Of a DNA stretch of 64,000 nt, positions 8,505 through 17,051 are shown in pieces. Below the pieces are notes generated by a model that was given only the letters and a program-made list of their open reading frames with translations, ran no database searches and was not told the origin of the DNA. Source of the stretch: Rhizobium leguminosarum (GTDB lineage Bacteria > Pseudomonadota > Alphaproteobacteria > Rhizobiales > Rhizobiaceae); the NCBI RefSeq assembly GCF_001679785.1, contig NZ_CP016287.1:620001-684000 (forward strand), given 5' to 3'. A program made the position numbers and the translations under genes. Position 1 is the first letter of the stretch, and each line of letters opens with the position of its first letter.

Positions 8505-9268
8505 TGTTTCTCTCCGAGAATGGCGACAGGCCTGGACGGCCCCTTGGTGGACCGTGCTTCCAGCCGATATTGCGCGCCGGGATAGTATAAAAGCGCACAG
8601 GTCACGACGGCCTCGCCTGACCAGGTTCTTCGAAAGACGCGCAGGCAAGGGTGGTCATTCTTGAGGCCAAGATATTTGCGTATCGTCGTATCCGGCTTGA
8701 CGGCCTGGACGATATGTTCGAACGCCGTTATCGGAGCCACCTTCGTCAGATATTCGTGCGGCGTCATGCTGCGGAAGTCGGTCGAGAGATAGTCGGGCGC
8801 GACCAGGGGATTGACGTAGCGCTCCTCGACCTGAATCGGCCGATCGTTTTCCATATGCACGATCAGCGAATGCATCACTTCAGCGCCGAGGGTCAGTTCG
8901 AGCGCATCGGCAACGTTGGCGTCCGCCTTCATCAAGCCGGCCTTAACGACCGCCGCCTGATGCTTGTGGCCCCGTTCCAGTATTTCGTCGGCTATGTTGC
9001 GGATCTGAAGCAGATCGACGTCGAGGTGCTTTGGCGAAACGAAGGTTCCGATCCCGGCGGATCGCTTGAGAACACCCTCGAACATCAACTCCCGCAGCGC
9101 TCGGTTCGCCGTCATGCGGCTGACGCCGAATGCCGCCACCAATTCGCTCTCAGAGGATACCCGGTCTCCCGGCTGCAGCTTGCCCTCGGCGATCTCGGCC
9201 AGGATCTGCTCCTTGATCCTGATATAATGGCGCGCCTCGCCGGCGGCCGGCTTGAGCGCTTTCGTCAT
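8501..9268 (-). CDS. GntR-family regulator, HutC subfamily (UTRA ligand domain)
   Basis: A 255-residue regulator. Residues 1-80 form the winged HTH (YIRIKEQILAEIAEGKLQPGDRVSSESELVAAFGVSRMTANRALREL). Residues 95-245 form a UTRA ligand-binding domain (VEERYVNPLVAPDYL; HPCLRVFRRTW). HutC-type proteins usually repress catabolic operons and release DNA on binding a pathway metabolite. The start overlaps the MaoC stop by ATGA, and the stop overlaps the lyase start by GTGA, so it is co-translated with the enzymes. The palindrome at 12489-12502 is the likely operator, giving autoregulation. The inducer is probably the lyase substrate or its acrylate product (inference). Confidence 0.9.
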   Translation of the reverse strand: MTKALKPAAGEARHYIRIKEQILAEIAEGKLQPGDRVSSESELVAAFGVSRMTANRALRELMFEGVLKRSAGIGTFVSPKHLDVDLLQIRNIADEILERGHKHQAAVVKAGLMKADANVADALELTLGAEVMHSLIVHMENDRPIQVEERYVNPLVAPDYLSTDFRSMTPHEYLTKVAPITAFEHIVQAVKPDTTIRKYLGLKNDHPCLRVFRRTWSGEAVVTCALLYYPGAQYRLEARSTKGPSRPVAILGEKQ

Positions 9269-10116
9269 GACAACCTCGCCATGCCATTGTCGAGGATGGT
9301 CGCGCCGCGAGAAGCAACGAGGCCTCGGAAGCGAATCTCGGCATCGTTCCGCCATATCTGCACGGTGATCGTTTCGCCGGGAAAGATCGGCGCGCTGAAA
9401 CGCGCCGCGATGGCGCTCAAGCCGCTCGCCATGCCTGGATCGATGGCAGCGATAATGGCGTAGCCAGCATAACCGAAGCTGCAGAGCCCATGTAGGATCG
9501 GCCGGTCAAAGCCGCTCCTGCCGGCGGCCTGCGGATCGACATGCAGCGGATTGAGATCGCCGTTCAGGCGATAAAGCAGAGCGGCGTTTTCAGGGATGTC
9601 GACATTGAATTCAAGGTCTGCCTCTCTGTCGGGGACTTTCGACAAGGGTTCGGGCGCAGATCCCACTGAGCCGCATCCACCGTCGCCGCGGCACGCATTG
9701 GTCTGGACGATGGTTGCGATTGGCTCGTCACCGTCCACGGTTGCAATCAGGCGCTCGAAGCTGACGAACATTCCTTTCTCAACGCCGCGATCGACCACCG
9801 ACAAGACGCGCGACCGAGAGATCAGCGGCACATCGAGCGGGACCGGCCGGTGGATCGTCAGGCGATGTTCGGAATGCACCAGACGCGCCCAGTCGACGCC
9901 CGTCTGCTGCATCCATGGGCCTGGATGCGCCACGATATTGGCAAGGGTCGGCGCGGTCACGAGATCGCGTTCATAGACGTATTTCAATGCCGTTTCGTCA
10001 GGCCCGTCGGTGCCGTAGCCGACCGACAAGGCGTAAAGGATGGCATCCTTTGCGGTAACTACATGTGTCGCCTGCGGCACTGGAAAGTCGAGGATGGATT
10101 GGGCCGACAGCGTCAC
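9265..10116 (-). CDS. MaoC-like double-hotdog enoyl-CoA hydratase
   Basis: This 283-residue protein has an N-terminal degenerate hotdog half and a C-terminal MaoC half. The latter carries the hydratase-2 motif YRLNGDLNPLHVDP near residue 190, followed by RPILHGLCSFGYAG. The Asp and His in NGDLNPLH are the catalytic pair in hydratase 2. It should hydrate a 2-enoyl-CoA to the (R)-3-hydroxyacyl-CoA. The GTG start overlaps the SDR stop as GTGA, and its own stop overlaps the GntR start. Placed after a CoA-transferase and SDR, it fits hydration of an acrylyl-type CoA ester made from the lyase product. Confidence 0.85.
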   Translation of the reverse strand: MTLSAQSILDFPVPQATHVVTAKDAILYALSVGYGTDGPDETALKYVYERDLVTAPTLANIVAHPGPWMQQTGVDWARLVHSEHRLTIHRPVPLDVPLISRSRVLSVVDRGVEKGMFVSFERLIATVDGDEPIATIVQTNACRGDGGCGSVGSAPEPLSKVPDREADLEFNVDIPENAALLYRLNGDLNPLHVDPQAAGRSGFDRPILHGLCSFGYAGYAIIAAIDPGMASGLSAIAARFSAPIFPGETITVQIWRNDAEIRFRGLVASRGATILDNGMARLS

Positions 10117-10919
10117 GATGCAGCTCCCCCGGATGCCACGGGTTTGCGAACGCCACCGGACAGGCGGATGCCGCCGTCAACGGAAAGCAATTCGCCAGTG
10201 ACGAAGTCTGCCCCTTGAACAAGCCAGACAATGGCGCCGGCAACGTCTTCCGGTGTCGCAACCCGGCCGAGCGGCGCGGTTTCCGAAAATCGCTTGGCAA
10301 TGGCTCCATAGGCATCCGGCCCGAGCGTGTCGCGCATCCAGCGCGTATCGATGATGCCGGGACAAACGGCGTTCACGCGGATATCGGGACCGCAGGTGCG
10401 CGCCAAGGCCAAAGTCAACGCATTGAGCGCGCCCTTGGACGCCGTATAGGCAAGCGAGCTGCCGCCGCCGGTAAAGGCAACGTTGGATGAGACGTTGACG
10501 ATGGCGCCACCGCCGCTGTCACGCATCGCAGGTACCGCCGCCCGGCACATCTGATAAGCGCCGATGACGTTAACGCTGAAAACGTTCTGAAAATCGTCGG
10601 CCGACAATGTCTCCAGATCGAAAGGATCTGATTTGACCGTCATTGCGGCATTGTTCACCAAGGCGTCGAGCCGCCCCCATCGATTGACGGCAACCGAGAC
10701 CATCCGGCGGCAAGCCGCATCGTCGGCAACGTCGGCCTGGACGATTTCGACCTCCGCGCCCAGACTGCGGCAGATATCGCCGGTCTCATCGGCCTCTTTT
10801 TTGCTGCGGCTATAGTTGACGACCACCCGGGCGCCGCCCTCGGCGAATTGCTTCACGCATGCAGCCCCGACACCTGTTGCCGAGCCCGTGACGATGATGG
10901 CGGCTCCATCGATTTTCAT
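10113..10919 (-). CDS. Short-chain dehydrogenase/reductase (SDR)
   Basis: The 268-residue classical SDR shows the cofactor motif TGSATGVGAA near residue 11, NNAAM near 88, catalytic Ser in NVSSNVAF, the YTASK catalytic Tyr/Lys, and the PG motif CPGIIDTRW. It is NAD(P)-dependent; VVNYSRSK after beta-2 suggests NADP(H) preference. The start MKIDGAAI at 10919 overlaps the CoA-transferase stop by ATGA, while the longer frame to 11177 lies inside that gene. In context it may oxidise the 3-hydroxyacyl-CoA formed by the MaoC protein. Confidence 0.88.
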   Translation of the reverse strand: MKIDGAAIIVTGSATGVGAACVKQFAEGGARVVVNYSRSKKEADETGDICRSLGAEVEIVQADVADDAACRRMVSVAVNRWGRLDALVNNAAMTVKSDPFDLETLSADDFQNVFSVNVIGAYQMCRAAVPAMRDSGGGAIVNVSSNVAFTGGGSSLAYTASKGALNALTLALARTCGPDIRVNAVCPGIIDTRWMRDTLGPDAYGAIAKRFSETAPLGRVATPEDVAGAIVWLVQGADFVTGELLSVDGGIRLSGGVRKPVASGGAAS

Positions 10920-12466
10920 GGGGCAAAGTCCTTCATGGCATGGGTCGAAAACAGGCGCGCATCCATCTGCTTCAGCTGGTCCGACACCGCGATGCCCTTC
11001 GGCAGGCGGTCCAGAACATGGGCGGCAAGATCGATACCGGGGGCGAACTCCGTCAGCGTCAAGCATCCGCCGATCGCCCGAAAAACGGCCCGCTCGGTGA
11101 CGACGAGCTGTGACTGTCCCTCTGGCGCAAAGGCTGGGCTTGAACTGATCTGGTCGACAGCCTCGACGATCTTGCAAACTCTGCCGTCCCTGACGATGTC
11201 GAGCCTGCCCTCGGCAACCACAATTTGCGCGCCGCCGGCTGAAAATGCGCCGAGATAGACAACATGCTTGGCTGTCTGCGAGATATTGGTGAATCCGCCG
11301 ACCCCGACGATGGAATTGTTGAAGCGACTGACATTGACCGCCCCATGCCGATCCACCTCGGCCATGCCGAGGAAGGCGATATCGAGGCCGCCGCCGTCGT
11401 AAAAGTCGAACTGCGATGCCTGTGGGACGATGGCGGTCGGATTGACCGCGGCGCCAAAGGACAATTCCTCAGCCGGCACGCCGCCGATGACGCCGGATTC
11501 GATCGTCACCGTATAATCGTCGAATCCCTCTTCGCTGGCGATACGGCCAATCCCGGCGGCAATGCCGATGCCGAGATTGATCGTCGGGCGGTTCAGCGGC
11601 GCCAGTTCCAGGAAGGCACGTCGCTGAATAATCTTATCGACCGACAGCGGCGCCGGCTGCAGGCGGCTCGCCGCCATCCGGACGCGCCCCGTATAGGCGA
11701 TATTGTCGGTCTCGGCGAAACTGATGCCGTGCTGGGCCGGATCATCGCAGACGACCACATAATCGACCAACGCCGCCGGGATACGAACATCGTTGGGCTG
11801 CAGCGAGCCGCGCTCGGCAATCCGCTTGACCTGCACGACGACGAAACCACCGGAGTTTCGGCCCGCCTGTGCCATGGCGAGCACGTCGAGCGGGAAGGCC
11901 TCGTCCTCGAGGGTGATGTTCCCGTCTTCATCGGCCGTCGTTCCGCGCAAGAGCACGCAGTCGAGCGGCATCGACGGATAGAGCAGCCATTCCTTGCCGC
12001 GCAACGACACACGCTCGACAAGCGAACGCGGTGTCGTCGCATTCATGCGGCCGCCGCCATGAAGCGGATCCATGAAAGAGCCGAGCCCGATATGGGTGAC
12101 CACTCCAGGCTGACCGGCGGCAATCGCCCGATAGAGCTGTGCGATGACGCCCTGCGGCCAGCAATGCGCTTCGATCTTTTCCTCAATCGCAAGCTTTCCA
12201 AGGCGCGGCGTTCCGCGCCATCCCCCGGCAATCACGCAGGCGACCAGGCCTTCATACCCGAAGTGCCCCATGCCGCGCGTCTGCCGATCGCCCGTACTGG
12301 CAGCAAACAGAAGCGTCAGGTTGCGGGGTTTTCCGGAGGCGAGGAAACGCTCCTCGACAGCGGCCGTGATCGCCTCGGGATGGCAGCATCCTCCAAAACC
12401 GGAAGCAGCGACAGTCATCCCGTCTTCGAGAAGATCCGCAGCTTGCTGTGAAGAGATGACCCGCAT
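10916..12466 (-). CDS. Family I CoA-transferase, fused alpha and beta subunits (YdiF-like)
   Basis: The 516-residue protein carries both CoA-transferase halves. The N-terminal half has ASGFGGCCHPEAI and GLGSFMDP with GGGRMNATTP; the C-terminal half has LGIGIAAGIG and the catalytic Glu in TIESGVIGGVP. The length fits acetate/propionate CoA-transferase (YdiF/Pct) enzymes. It would activate a carboxylic acid using acetyl-CoA or a similar donor. It is the first gene of the eleven-gene run and lies directly behind the palindromic operator. Activation of an aryl- or imidazolyl-acrylate is the role suggested by context. Confidence 0.9.
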   Translation of the reverse strand: MRVISSQQAADLLEDGMTVAASGFGGCCHPEAITAAVEERFLASGKPRNLTLLFAASTGDRQTRGMGHFGYEGLVACVIAGGWRGTPRLGKLAIEEKIEAHCWPQGVIAQLYRAIAAGQPGVVTHIGLGSFMDPLHGGGRMNATTPRSLVERVSLRGKEWLLYPSMPLDCVLLRGTTADEDGNITLEDEAFPLDVLAMAQAGRNSGGFVVVQVKRIAERGSLQPNDVRIPAALVDYVVVCDDPAQHGISFAETDNIAYTGRVRMAASRLQPAPLSVDKIIQRRAFLELAPLNRPTINLGIGIAAGIGRIASEEGFDDYTVTIESGVIGGVPAEELSFGAAVNPTAIVPQASQFDFYDGGGLDIAFLGMAEVDRHGAVNVSRFNNSIVGVGGFTNISQTAKHVVYLGAFSAGGAQIVVAEGRLDIVRDGRVCKIVEAVDQISSSPAFAPEGQSQLVVTERAVFRAIGGCLTLTEFAPGIDLAAHVLDRLPKGIAVSDQLKQMDARLFSTHAMKDFAP

Positions 12467-12488
12467 GACGATCTATGCTTCCGCCTGA

Positions 12489-12502
12489 CCTGTATATACA
12501 GG
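12489..12502. promoter_or_regulatory. Perfect palindrome, likely GntR/HutC operator of the operon
   Basis: CCTGTATATACAGG is a perfect 14-bp palindrome placed 22 bp upstream of the CoA-transferase start. HutC-group regulators recognise TGTATA/TATACA-type palindromes, and the operon encodes one such regulator. No second copy was noticed in the window. Confidence 0.7.
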
Positions 12503-12566
12503 CTAGCCGCTGATCGTTTGGAAGGCAACCGGAATCTTTGCAAGTATTTTGGGCATATCAGCTCGA

Positions 12567-13592
12567 TCAGACGATATTCAGCAGCCCGATCAGGCAAAGC
12601 CCGAGAGCCCCCAGCGCCAACAACGACAGCGCCGCCGCTGCGAGGACACGGCCGCCGGTATGAGCGACGGATCTGACATCAACGGAAAGCCCCAAAGCGG
12701 CCATGGCGGTGACGGTGAACGCGCCAGATACAGCCGATATACCTGGCAGCAGCGGCGCCGGGATCGCATCGAAGGAACGAAGCGCCGCCATCGCTGCAAA
12801 GCCGAGGATGAACCATGGGAGAACATGGCGGAGATTGACCGCCGAACCGCCAGGACGGCGGCCGTGCACTGCGCCGAGGACGAAGATGACGGGTCCGAGC
12901 ATCATCACGCGGATCAGTTTGACGAGCGTCCCCACCTGGGTGCTGACGGCTCCGGCAGAGGCCGTGGCCGCCAAGACCTGCGGGACGGCATAGGCTGTCA
13001 CTCCTGCGAAAACGCCATATTGTACTGCGCTGAGACCAAAGAGCAGGTGTAGAAGCGGCAGCGTCAGCACTGCACCGATGCCGAGCAGTGCAGTAAAGGC
13101 GATCGAGGCCGCGATATCGTCCGGTTTGGCGCCGATCACGGGCGCTGCGGCGGCAATCGCCGAATTGCCGCAGATCGAGTTGCCGCAAGCAACCAACGTC
13201 GCCAGGCTGGCCGACAGACCGAAGAGCCGCCCGATAACAAAGCTGCCGACCAAAGACAGAGCAACCAGAACGGCAATTCCGCCGACAAGCGGCAGTCCGG
13301 CCTGCCTGATGGCAGCCGTGCTGAGCGAGGCGCCGAGCAACACGACCGCAATCTCGAGCAGAGTCTTGGCGGCGAATTGGATGCCGGGAATGAAGGTCTG
13401 CGGCAAGCAGACCGAGGAGCGCACCGCAATGCCGATCAGAATGGCGAGCACGAGGCTCTCGATCCAATGCGAGCCAAAAATCATCATCTGCAGTTGCTCA
13501 ACGAGATAGGCAGATAGCGTGACTGCCGCACATAGGACGAGTCCCGGCAGGACGGCAGGAAGCGACGGGGAACGTGAGGCGGAAACGATCAT
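12567..13592 (-). CDS. YeiH/PF03601-family putative sulfate or sulfite exporter
   Basis: A 341-residue polytopic inner-membrane protein with about ten hydrophobic helices. It carries the family signature ACGNSICGNSAIAAAAPVIGA near residue 135. PF03601 (UPF0324) proteins include YeiH and SuyZ-type proteins proposed to export sulfate or sulfite during sulfonate breakdown. The gene is divergent from a LysR gene, as in enterobacterial yeiE-yeiH. It lies 100 bp upstream of, and in the same direction as, the lyase operon. Two starts are possible: ATG 13592 (used) and GTG 13628. Presence beside the operon hints that sulfur oxyanion may be released. Confidence 0.8.
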   Translation of the reverse strand: MIVSASRSPSLPAVLPGLVLCAAVTLSAYLVEQLQMMIFGSHWIESLVLAILIGIAVRSSVCLPQTFIPGIQFAAKTLLEIAVVLLGASLSTAAIRQAGLPLVGGIAVLVALSLVGSFVIGRLFGLSASLATLVACGNSICGNSAIAAAAPVIGAKPDDIAASIAFTALLGIGAVLTLPLLHLLFGLSAVQYGVFAGVTAYAVPQVLAATASAGAVSTQVGTLVKLIRVMMLGPVIFVLGAVHGRRPGGSAVNLRHVLPWFILGFAAMAALRSFDAIPAPLLPGISAVSGAFTVTAMAALGLSVDVRSVAHTGGRVLAAAALSLLALGALGLCLIGLLNIV

Positions 13593-13642
13593 CGGCAGGA
13601 CCTTGCGGAGGACTGCACTGTCCCACACTCAATTGTCGACTT

Positions 13643-13695
13643 CCATTGAATAGTATAGCATGGTTCATTCGCTAAAATCGAACCATTGAATCAAT
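13643..13695. promoter_or_regulatory. LysR binding region in the yeiH-lysR divergent promoter
   Basis: A perfect 7-bp inverted repeat ATGGTTC (13660-13666) / GAACCAT (13680-13686) with a 13-bp spacer fits a LysR-type recognition site. CCATTGAAT occurs twice as direct repeats exactly 40 bp apart (13643 and 13683), and ATTGAATCAAT overlaps the lysR start codon. Confidence 0.6.
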
Positions 13696-14617
13696 GACGT
13701 TTGAACAGCTTTCCATTTTCGTCGCGGTTGCGGAACGCGAGCATCTGACCAAGGCCGCCTTTGCGATCGGGTTGACGCCATCAGCCGTCAGCTCGGCTAT
13801 CCGCAATCTCGAGACCGCCTATGGTGTGGAGCTTTTCCATCGCGTCGGACGCCGTATAGAGCTGACATATGAAGGACGGGTGTTTCTGGGGGAGGCTAGA
13901 GCGACGCTGGCGCGCGCAAAGGCCGCAGCGCTCGTCCTGTCCGATCTCGGCGGCTTGCAAAAGGGTGAACTGGTCGTTTTTGCAAGTCAGACGATCGCCA
14001 GCTACTGGCTACCGGCGATGCTGATGCGCTTCAAGATCCGCTACCCGGGCATCGAGCTGAAGCTGATGATTGGCAACACGACCACGGCGGCAAAAGCGGT
14101 TCTCGATGGATTGGCCGAAGTCGGGTTCGTCGAAGGCAGTGTTGATGAGCCGGCGCTCAATGTTCAGCCGCTTGCCGAGGACGAACTCCTTGTCGTCGTC
14201 GGTCCGCGCCATCCCTGGGCGCGTGGCAAACCAATTGCACCGGCAGAGCTGGTTTCGGGCACAAAATGGGTCATGCGGGAAAAGGGGTCCGGAACCCGAT
14301 CGGCTTTCGAGGCGGCGATTTCCAATCTCGGCATAGACCCCGCAGATCTGGCTGTCGCGCTTGAGCTGCCGTCGAACGAGGCGGTCATATCGGCAGCAAG
14401 AGAGGGCCTCTGCGCGACGATCGTCTCAGGTGCCGTGGCCGCGCCGCTCTTGACGCAAGGTCTGCTGGTAAAGGCCCGCTTCCCTCTCCCGTCCCGCCAA
14501 TTTGCGATCCTGCGGCATAAACAAAGGCACTCCAGTCGTGCCTCGCTGGCACTGGAAACCATTTGCCGCGAGGATAAAGCGGCCGAAGTCCAGAATTGGG
14601 ACGATTGGGCGCTCTAG
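13694..14617 (+). CDS. LysR-family regulator (YeiE/CysB-like group)
   Basis: This 307-residue LysR regulator has an N-terminal HTH (residues 1-60, LTKAAFAIGLTPSAVSSAIRNLE) and a type II binding-protein effector domain (residues 88-290, beginning GELVVFASQTIASYWLP). It is divergent from the YeiH-family exporter with only about 100 bp between, so it most likely controls that exporter and itself. In enterobacteria the equivalent YeiE is linked to sulfite tolerance. The effector here is unknown. A RIME-like element follows the stop codon directly. Confidence 0.9.
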   Translation: MTFEQLSIFVAVAEREHLTKAAFAIGLTPSAVSSAIRNLETAYGVELFHRVGRRIELTYEGRVFLGEARATLARAKAAALVLSDLGGLQKGELVVFASQTIASYWLPAMLMRFKIRYPGIELKLMIGNTTTAAKAVLDGLAEVGFVEGSVDEPALNVQPLAEDELLVVVGPRHPWARGKPIAPAELVSGTKWVMREKGSGTRSAFEAAISNLGIDPADLAVALELPSNEAVISAAREGLCATIVSGAVAAPLLTQGLLVKARFPLPSRQFAILRHKQRHSSRASLALETICREDKAAEVQNWDDWAL

Positions 14618-14728
14618 ATCAGGATGATTTTAGGCCCGATCGGCCCAAAATCTGAATCCTGATCTAAATCAAAGAAATAGAGCATGATGTCGTCCGAAAA
14701 CCGCGCACACTTTTCGGCATCATGCTCT
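14616..14728. repeat. RIME-like double-palindrome element, copy A
   Basis: Two back-to-back palindromes: 14617-14664, with arms around ATCAGGAT...ATCCTGAT, and 14679-14728, with arms AGAGCATGATG (14679-14689) and CATCATGCTCT (14718-14728). Strong sequence similarity to copy B at 26056-26165 and the same architecture as copy C mark a dispersed element of the Rhizobium intergenic mosaic (RIME) type. It starts at the lysR stop codon and may act as a terminator or mRNA 3' stabiliser. Confidence 0.8.
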
Positions 14729-14828
14729 AGGCGTCTGATCCTCCGCGCCGGCGGCTTGACATCGGCAGGGTTAAGGCAGAAGCCGCACTCGGCCGCGCAT
14801 GCGCGGCTGCTTTGCGAGGATGCGAGAG

Positions 14829-15746
14829 ATGACGACCAAGACTGGCGTAGCCAATGCCGGAAACCTGATCATGACTGGCGTTGTGCTGATGCTGCTCGGC
14901 GATCTGCTCTTTGCGCTGAACGATGCTATGGGCAAGTGGCTGGTTGCGAGCTTTGCCGTCGGCCAGGTGCTGGTGATCCGCTCTGTCGGCGCTTTCATCG
15001 TGCTCGGACCAATGATCCTCCGGCAAGGGCCGATGGCCTTGTTCCGCGTCGAGCAAAAGGGCCTGCAGTTCATCCGTGTTTTCATGGCGACTGTCGATGT
15101 CGCCCTATTCTACGCTGCCGTCGCCTATCTGCCGCTCGCAGACGTCATGACCTTCTATATGGCCGGACCGATCTATATTGCGGCGCTTTCGCATTTCTTT
15201 CTCGGAGAGAAGATCGGCTGGCGCCGTTGGCTCGCCGTTCTGATCGGCTTTGCCGGCGTCGTCATCGCGCTGCGTCCGTCCACGGCGATGCTGTCGCTTC
15301 CATCGCTCTTCGGTCTTGCCGGCAGCCTTGCCTTTGCGCTGTCGCTGGTGATGAGCCGCTATCTGCGCTCGACCAGCGACACGACGCTGGTGACATGGCA
15401 GACGATCGCCGCGCTCGTCACCGGCATCGTCTTGAGCATCGGTCACTGGCAGCCGGCAACGCTCATCGACTGGTCCGGCATGCTGCTGCTCGGCATCGTT
15501 GCCACCTGCGCGCATCTGCTTATCACCCGCTCGCTGAAGCTCGCGCCGGCATCGCTGCTCGCGCCGCTGCAATATACGCTGCTGCTCTGGGCGATCGTCC
15601 TCGGCTACCTCTTCTTCGACGATATTCCCGATGCACAGATCATCATCGGCGCCGCAATCATCGTCGTTGCGGGGCTCTTCATCTTCCACCGGAAGAATTT
15701 GAAAGAGACGATTCCAGCTGAAGCCGTCCCGCCCGACGGCCATTGA
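14829..15746 (+). CDS. EamA/DMT-superfamily membrane transporter
   Basis: The 305-residue protein has ten hydrophobic helices in two EamA repeats (first about residues 15-140, second about 150-295; for example FMATVDVALFYAAVAYLPLADVMTFYMAGPIYIAALSHFFLGEKIGWR is the helix 3-4 block, split here only by loops). Members export metabolites or amino acids across the inner membrane. ATG 14829 follows GAGG by 9 nt; in-frame ATGs at 14799 and 14820 are alternatives. It ends 3 bp from the convergent DUF763 gene. The substrate is unknown. Confidence 0.85.
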   Translation: MTTKTGVANAGNLIMTGVVLMLLGDLLFALNDAMGKWLVASFAVGQVLVIRSVGAFIVLGPMILRQGPMALFRVEQKGLQFIRVFMATVDVALFYAAVAYLPLADVMTFYMAGPIYIAALSHFFLGEKIGWRRWLAVLIGFAGVVIALRPSTAMLSLPSLFGLAGSLAFALSLVMSRYLRSTSDTTLVTWQTIAALVTGIVLSIGHWQPATLIDWSGMLLLGIVATCAHLLITRSLKLAPASLLAPLQYTLLLWAIVLGYLFFDDIPDAQIIIGAAIIVVAGLFIFHRKNLKETIPAEAVPPDGH

Positions 15747-15749
15747 AAG

Positions 15750-17000
15750 TTAACTCTCAAGGGTCTCCGGCGGCTCCCAGCCGAAGACGCTCCGGCCGCC
15801 GAAATCGGCGGATTGGCGGAATTCACCGGCGATGATTTCCTTGAGGTCGGGACCTGTCACATAGCGTTCCATCAGCCTGGATTGGTCGTCCAGGCGCTTG
15901 AGCGCCTGCAACTCCTCCTCGCGTCCGAGCCTGCCCTTCTGCACCGCCGATTTCATCACGGCAATCGTCTCGTCATAAACCTTGAGCGGGACCGGAAAAG
16001 GATGGCGGTCCTTGCCGCCATGGGCGATCGAGAAGCGCGCCGGATCGGAAAAGCGGCAGGGCGCGCCGTGGACGACCTCCGCCACCATCGCCAACGCCTT
16101 CACCGTGCGGGCGCCGACGCCTGGAACGAGCAGCAGCTCTTCGAAATCCGCCGGCCCGCGGTCGGCCGCGGCAGCCAGATTTCCATGCAGGCGCCGCATG
16201 TTGACGTCGCTCTCGTGGACATCGTGATGGGCTGGCATGATCAGGTGCGGCAGCATCGGCTGTTCGGCAGGTTCCGGCGCCGGCTCTTCGGCACGCAGCA
16301 GGACGGCGGCTTCGCGGATGATCCGGTCGGGACCGAGGGTCGCCAGCAGGTCGAGCTGACCGCGCCGCGAGCGTTCGGCTCGCCGGTCGGCAAGATTGAC
16401 GATCTCGCCCTGGCTCCGTCCCTCGATTGCCGCATGCGGCGAGTCGACGAAACTCTCCAGCCCTTCGGACAGCCAGTGATAGCGCCGGGCCTGCCGCTTG
16501 TCGCCGTTCATGCCTTGCTGCACGACCACCCAATGGCCGTCATCGGCGACGATGAACCCGTGCAGATAAAGATCAAATCCATCCTGAAGGGCGGCGCTGT
16601 CAACCTTGGCGATGAGACGGCTCTTGGTCGCGAGTCCCTCGCCGTCGAGACCGACACGCTCGCCGATCGACATCAGCTCCTGCGGGGTCTTGCGCGAATG
16701 CGCGCCGCGGCCGCCGCAGACATGCAGGCCGAGCTCCCCGGCACGCGGTTTCAGGCCGCGCTTCAGCGCGCCGAGAACGCTGGTGGTGATGCCGGAGGAA
16801 TGCCAGTCCATGCCCATGACCGCGCCGAAGGACTGAAACCAGAAGGGATGCGCGAGCCTGCGCAGGAATTCGTCGCGGCCATAGTGATGGACGACCGCCT
16901 CGGTGATCAACGTCCCGAGCCGCGTCATTCGGTCGCCCAGCCAATGCGGCACGCGTCCCCCGTGAAGGGGAAGATCGGCACTACCTGCTCGTTGTGACAT
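15750..17000 (-). CDS. DUF763-domain protein
   Basis: The 416-residue soluble protein matches the DUF763 family found in archaea and scattered bacteria. The conserved N-terminal block reads ADLPLHGGRVPHWLGDRM, followed by HVCGGRGAHSRKTP near residue 98 and a helix-hairpin-helix-like segment LLLVPGVGARTVKALAMVAE near residue 290, which suggests nucleic-acid contact. A His/Asp-rich stretch (MLPHLIMPAHHDVHESDV) lies just before it. Function is not established. The start at 17000 follows AAGGAAACGAG; the longer frame overlaps the opposing promoter. Confidence 0.85.
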   Translation of the reverse strand: MSQRAGSADLPLHGGRVPHWLGDRMTRLGTLITEAVVHHYGRDEFLRRLAHPFWFQSFGAVMGMDWHSSGITTSVLGALKRGLKPRAGELGLHVCGGRGAHSRKTPQELMSIGERVGLDGEGLATKSRLIAKVDSAALQDGFDLYLHGFIVADDGHWVVVQQGMNGDKRQARRYHWLSEGLESFVDSPHAAIEGRSQGEIVNLADRRAERSRRGQLDLLATLGPDRIIREAAVLLRAEEPAPEPAEQPMLPHLIMPAHHDVHESDVNMRRLHGNLAAAADRGPADFEELLLVPGVGARTVKALAMVAEVVHGAPCRFSDPARFSIAHGGKDRHPFPVPLKVYDETIAVMKSAVQKGRLGREEELQALKRLDDQSRLMERYVTGPDLKEIIAGEFRQSADFGGRSVFGWEPPETLES

Positions 17001-17051
17001 CTCGTTTCCTTGCATTCTGCATCGCAGGCGCCCGCCGTCCGACGCCATCGG

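Noticed and set aside
11264..12451. Plus-strand open frame of 395 codons
   Set aside because: Antisense to the CoA-transferase, whose motifs and overlaps are convincing; the plus-strand product is rich in Arg/His/Asp without a domain.
14684..15721. Alternative 345-codon frame over the DMT gene
   Set aside because: It is an out-of-frame shadow rich in Arg and Cys, and the hydrophobic ten-helix frame is plainly the real one.
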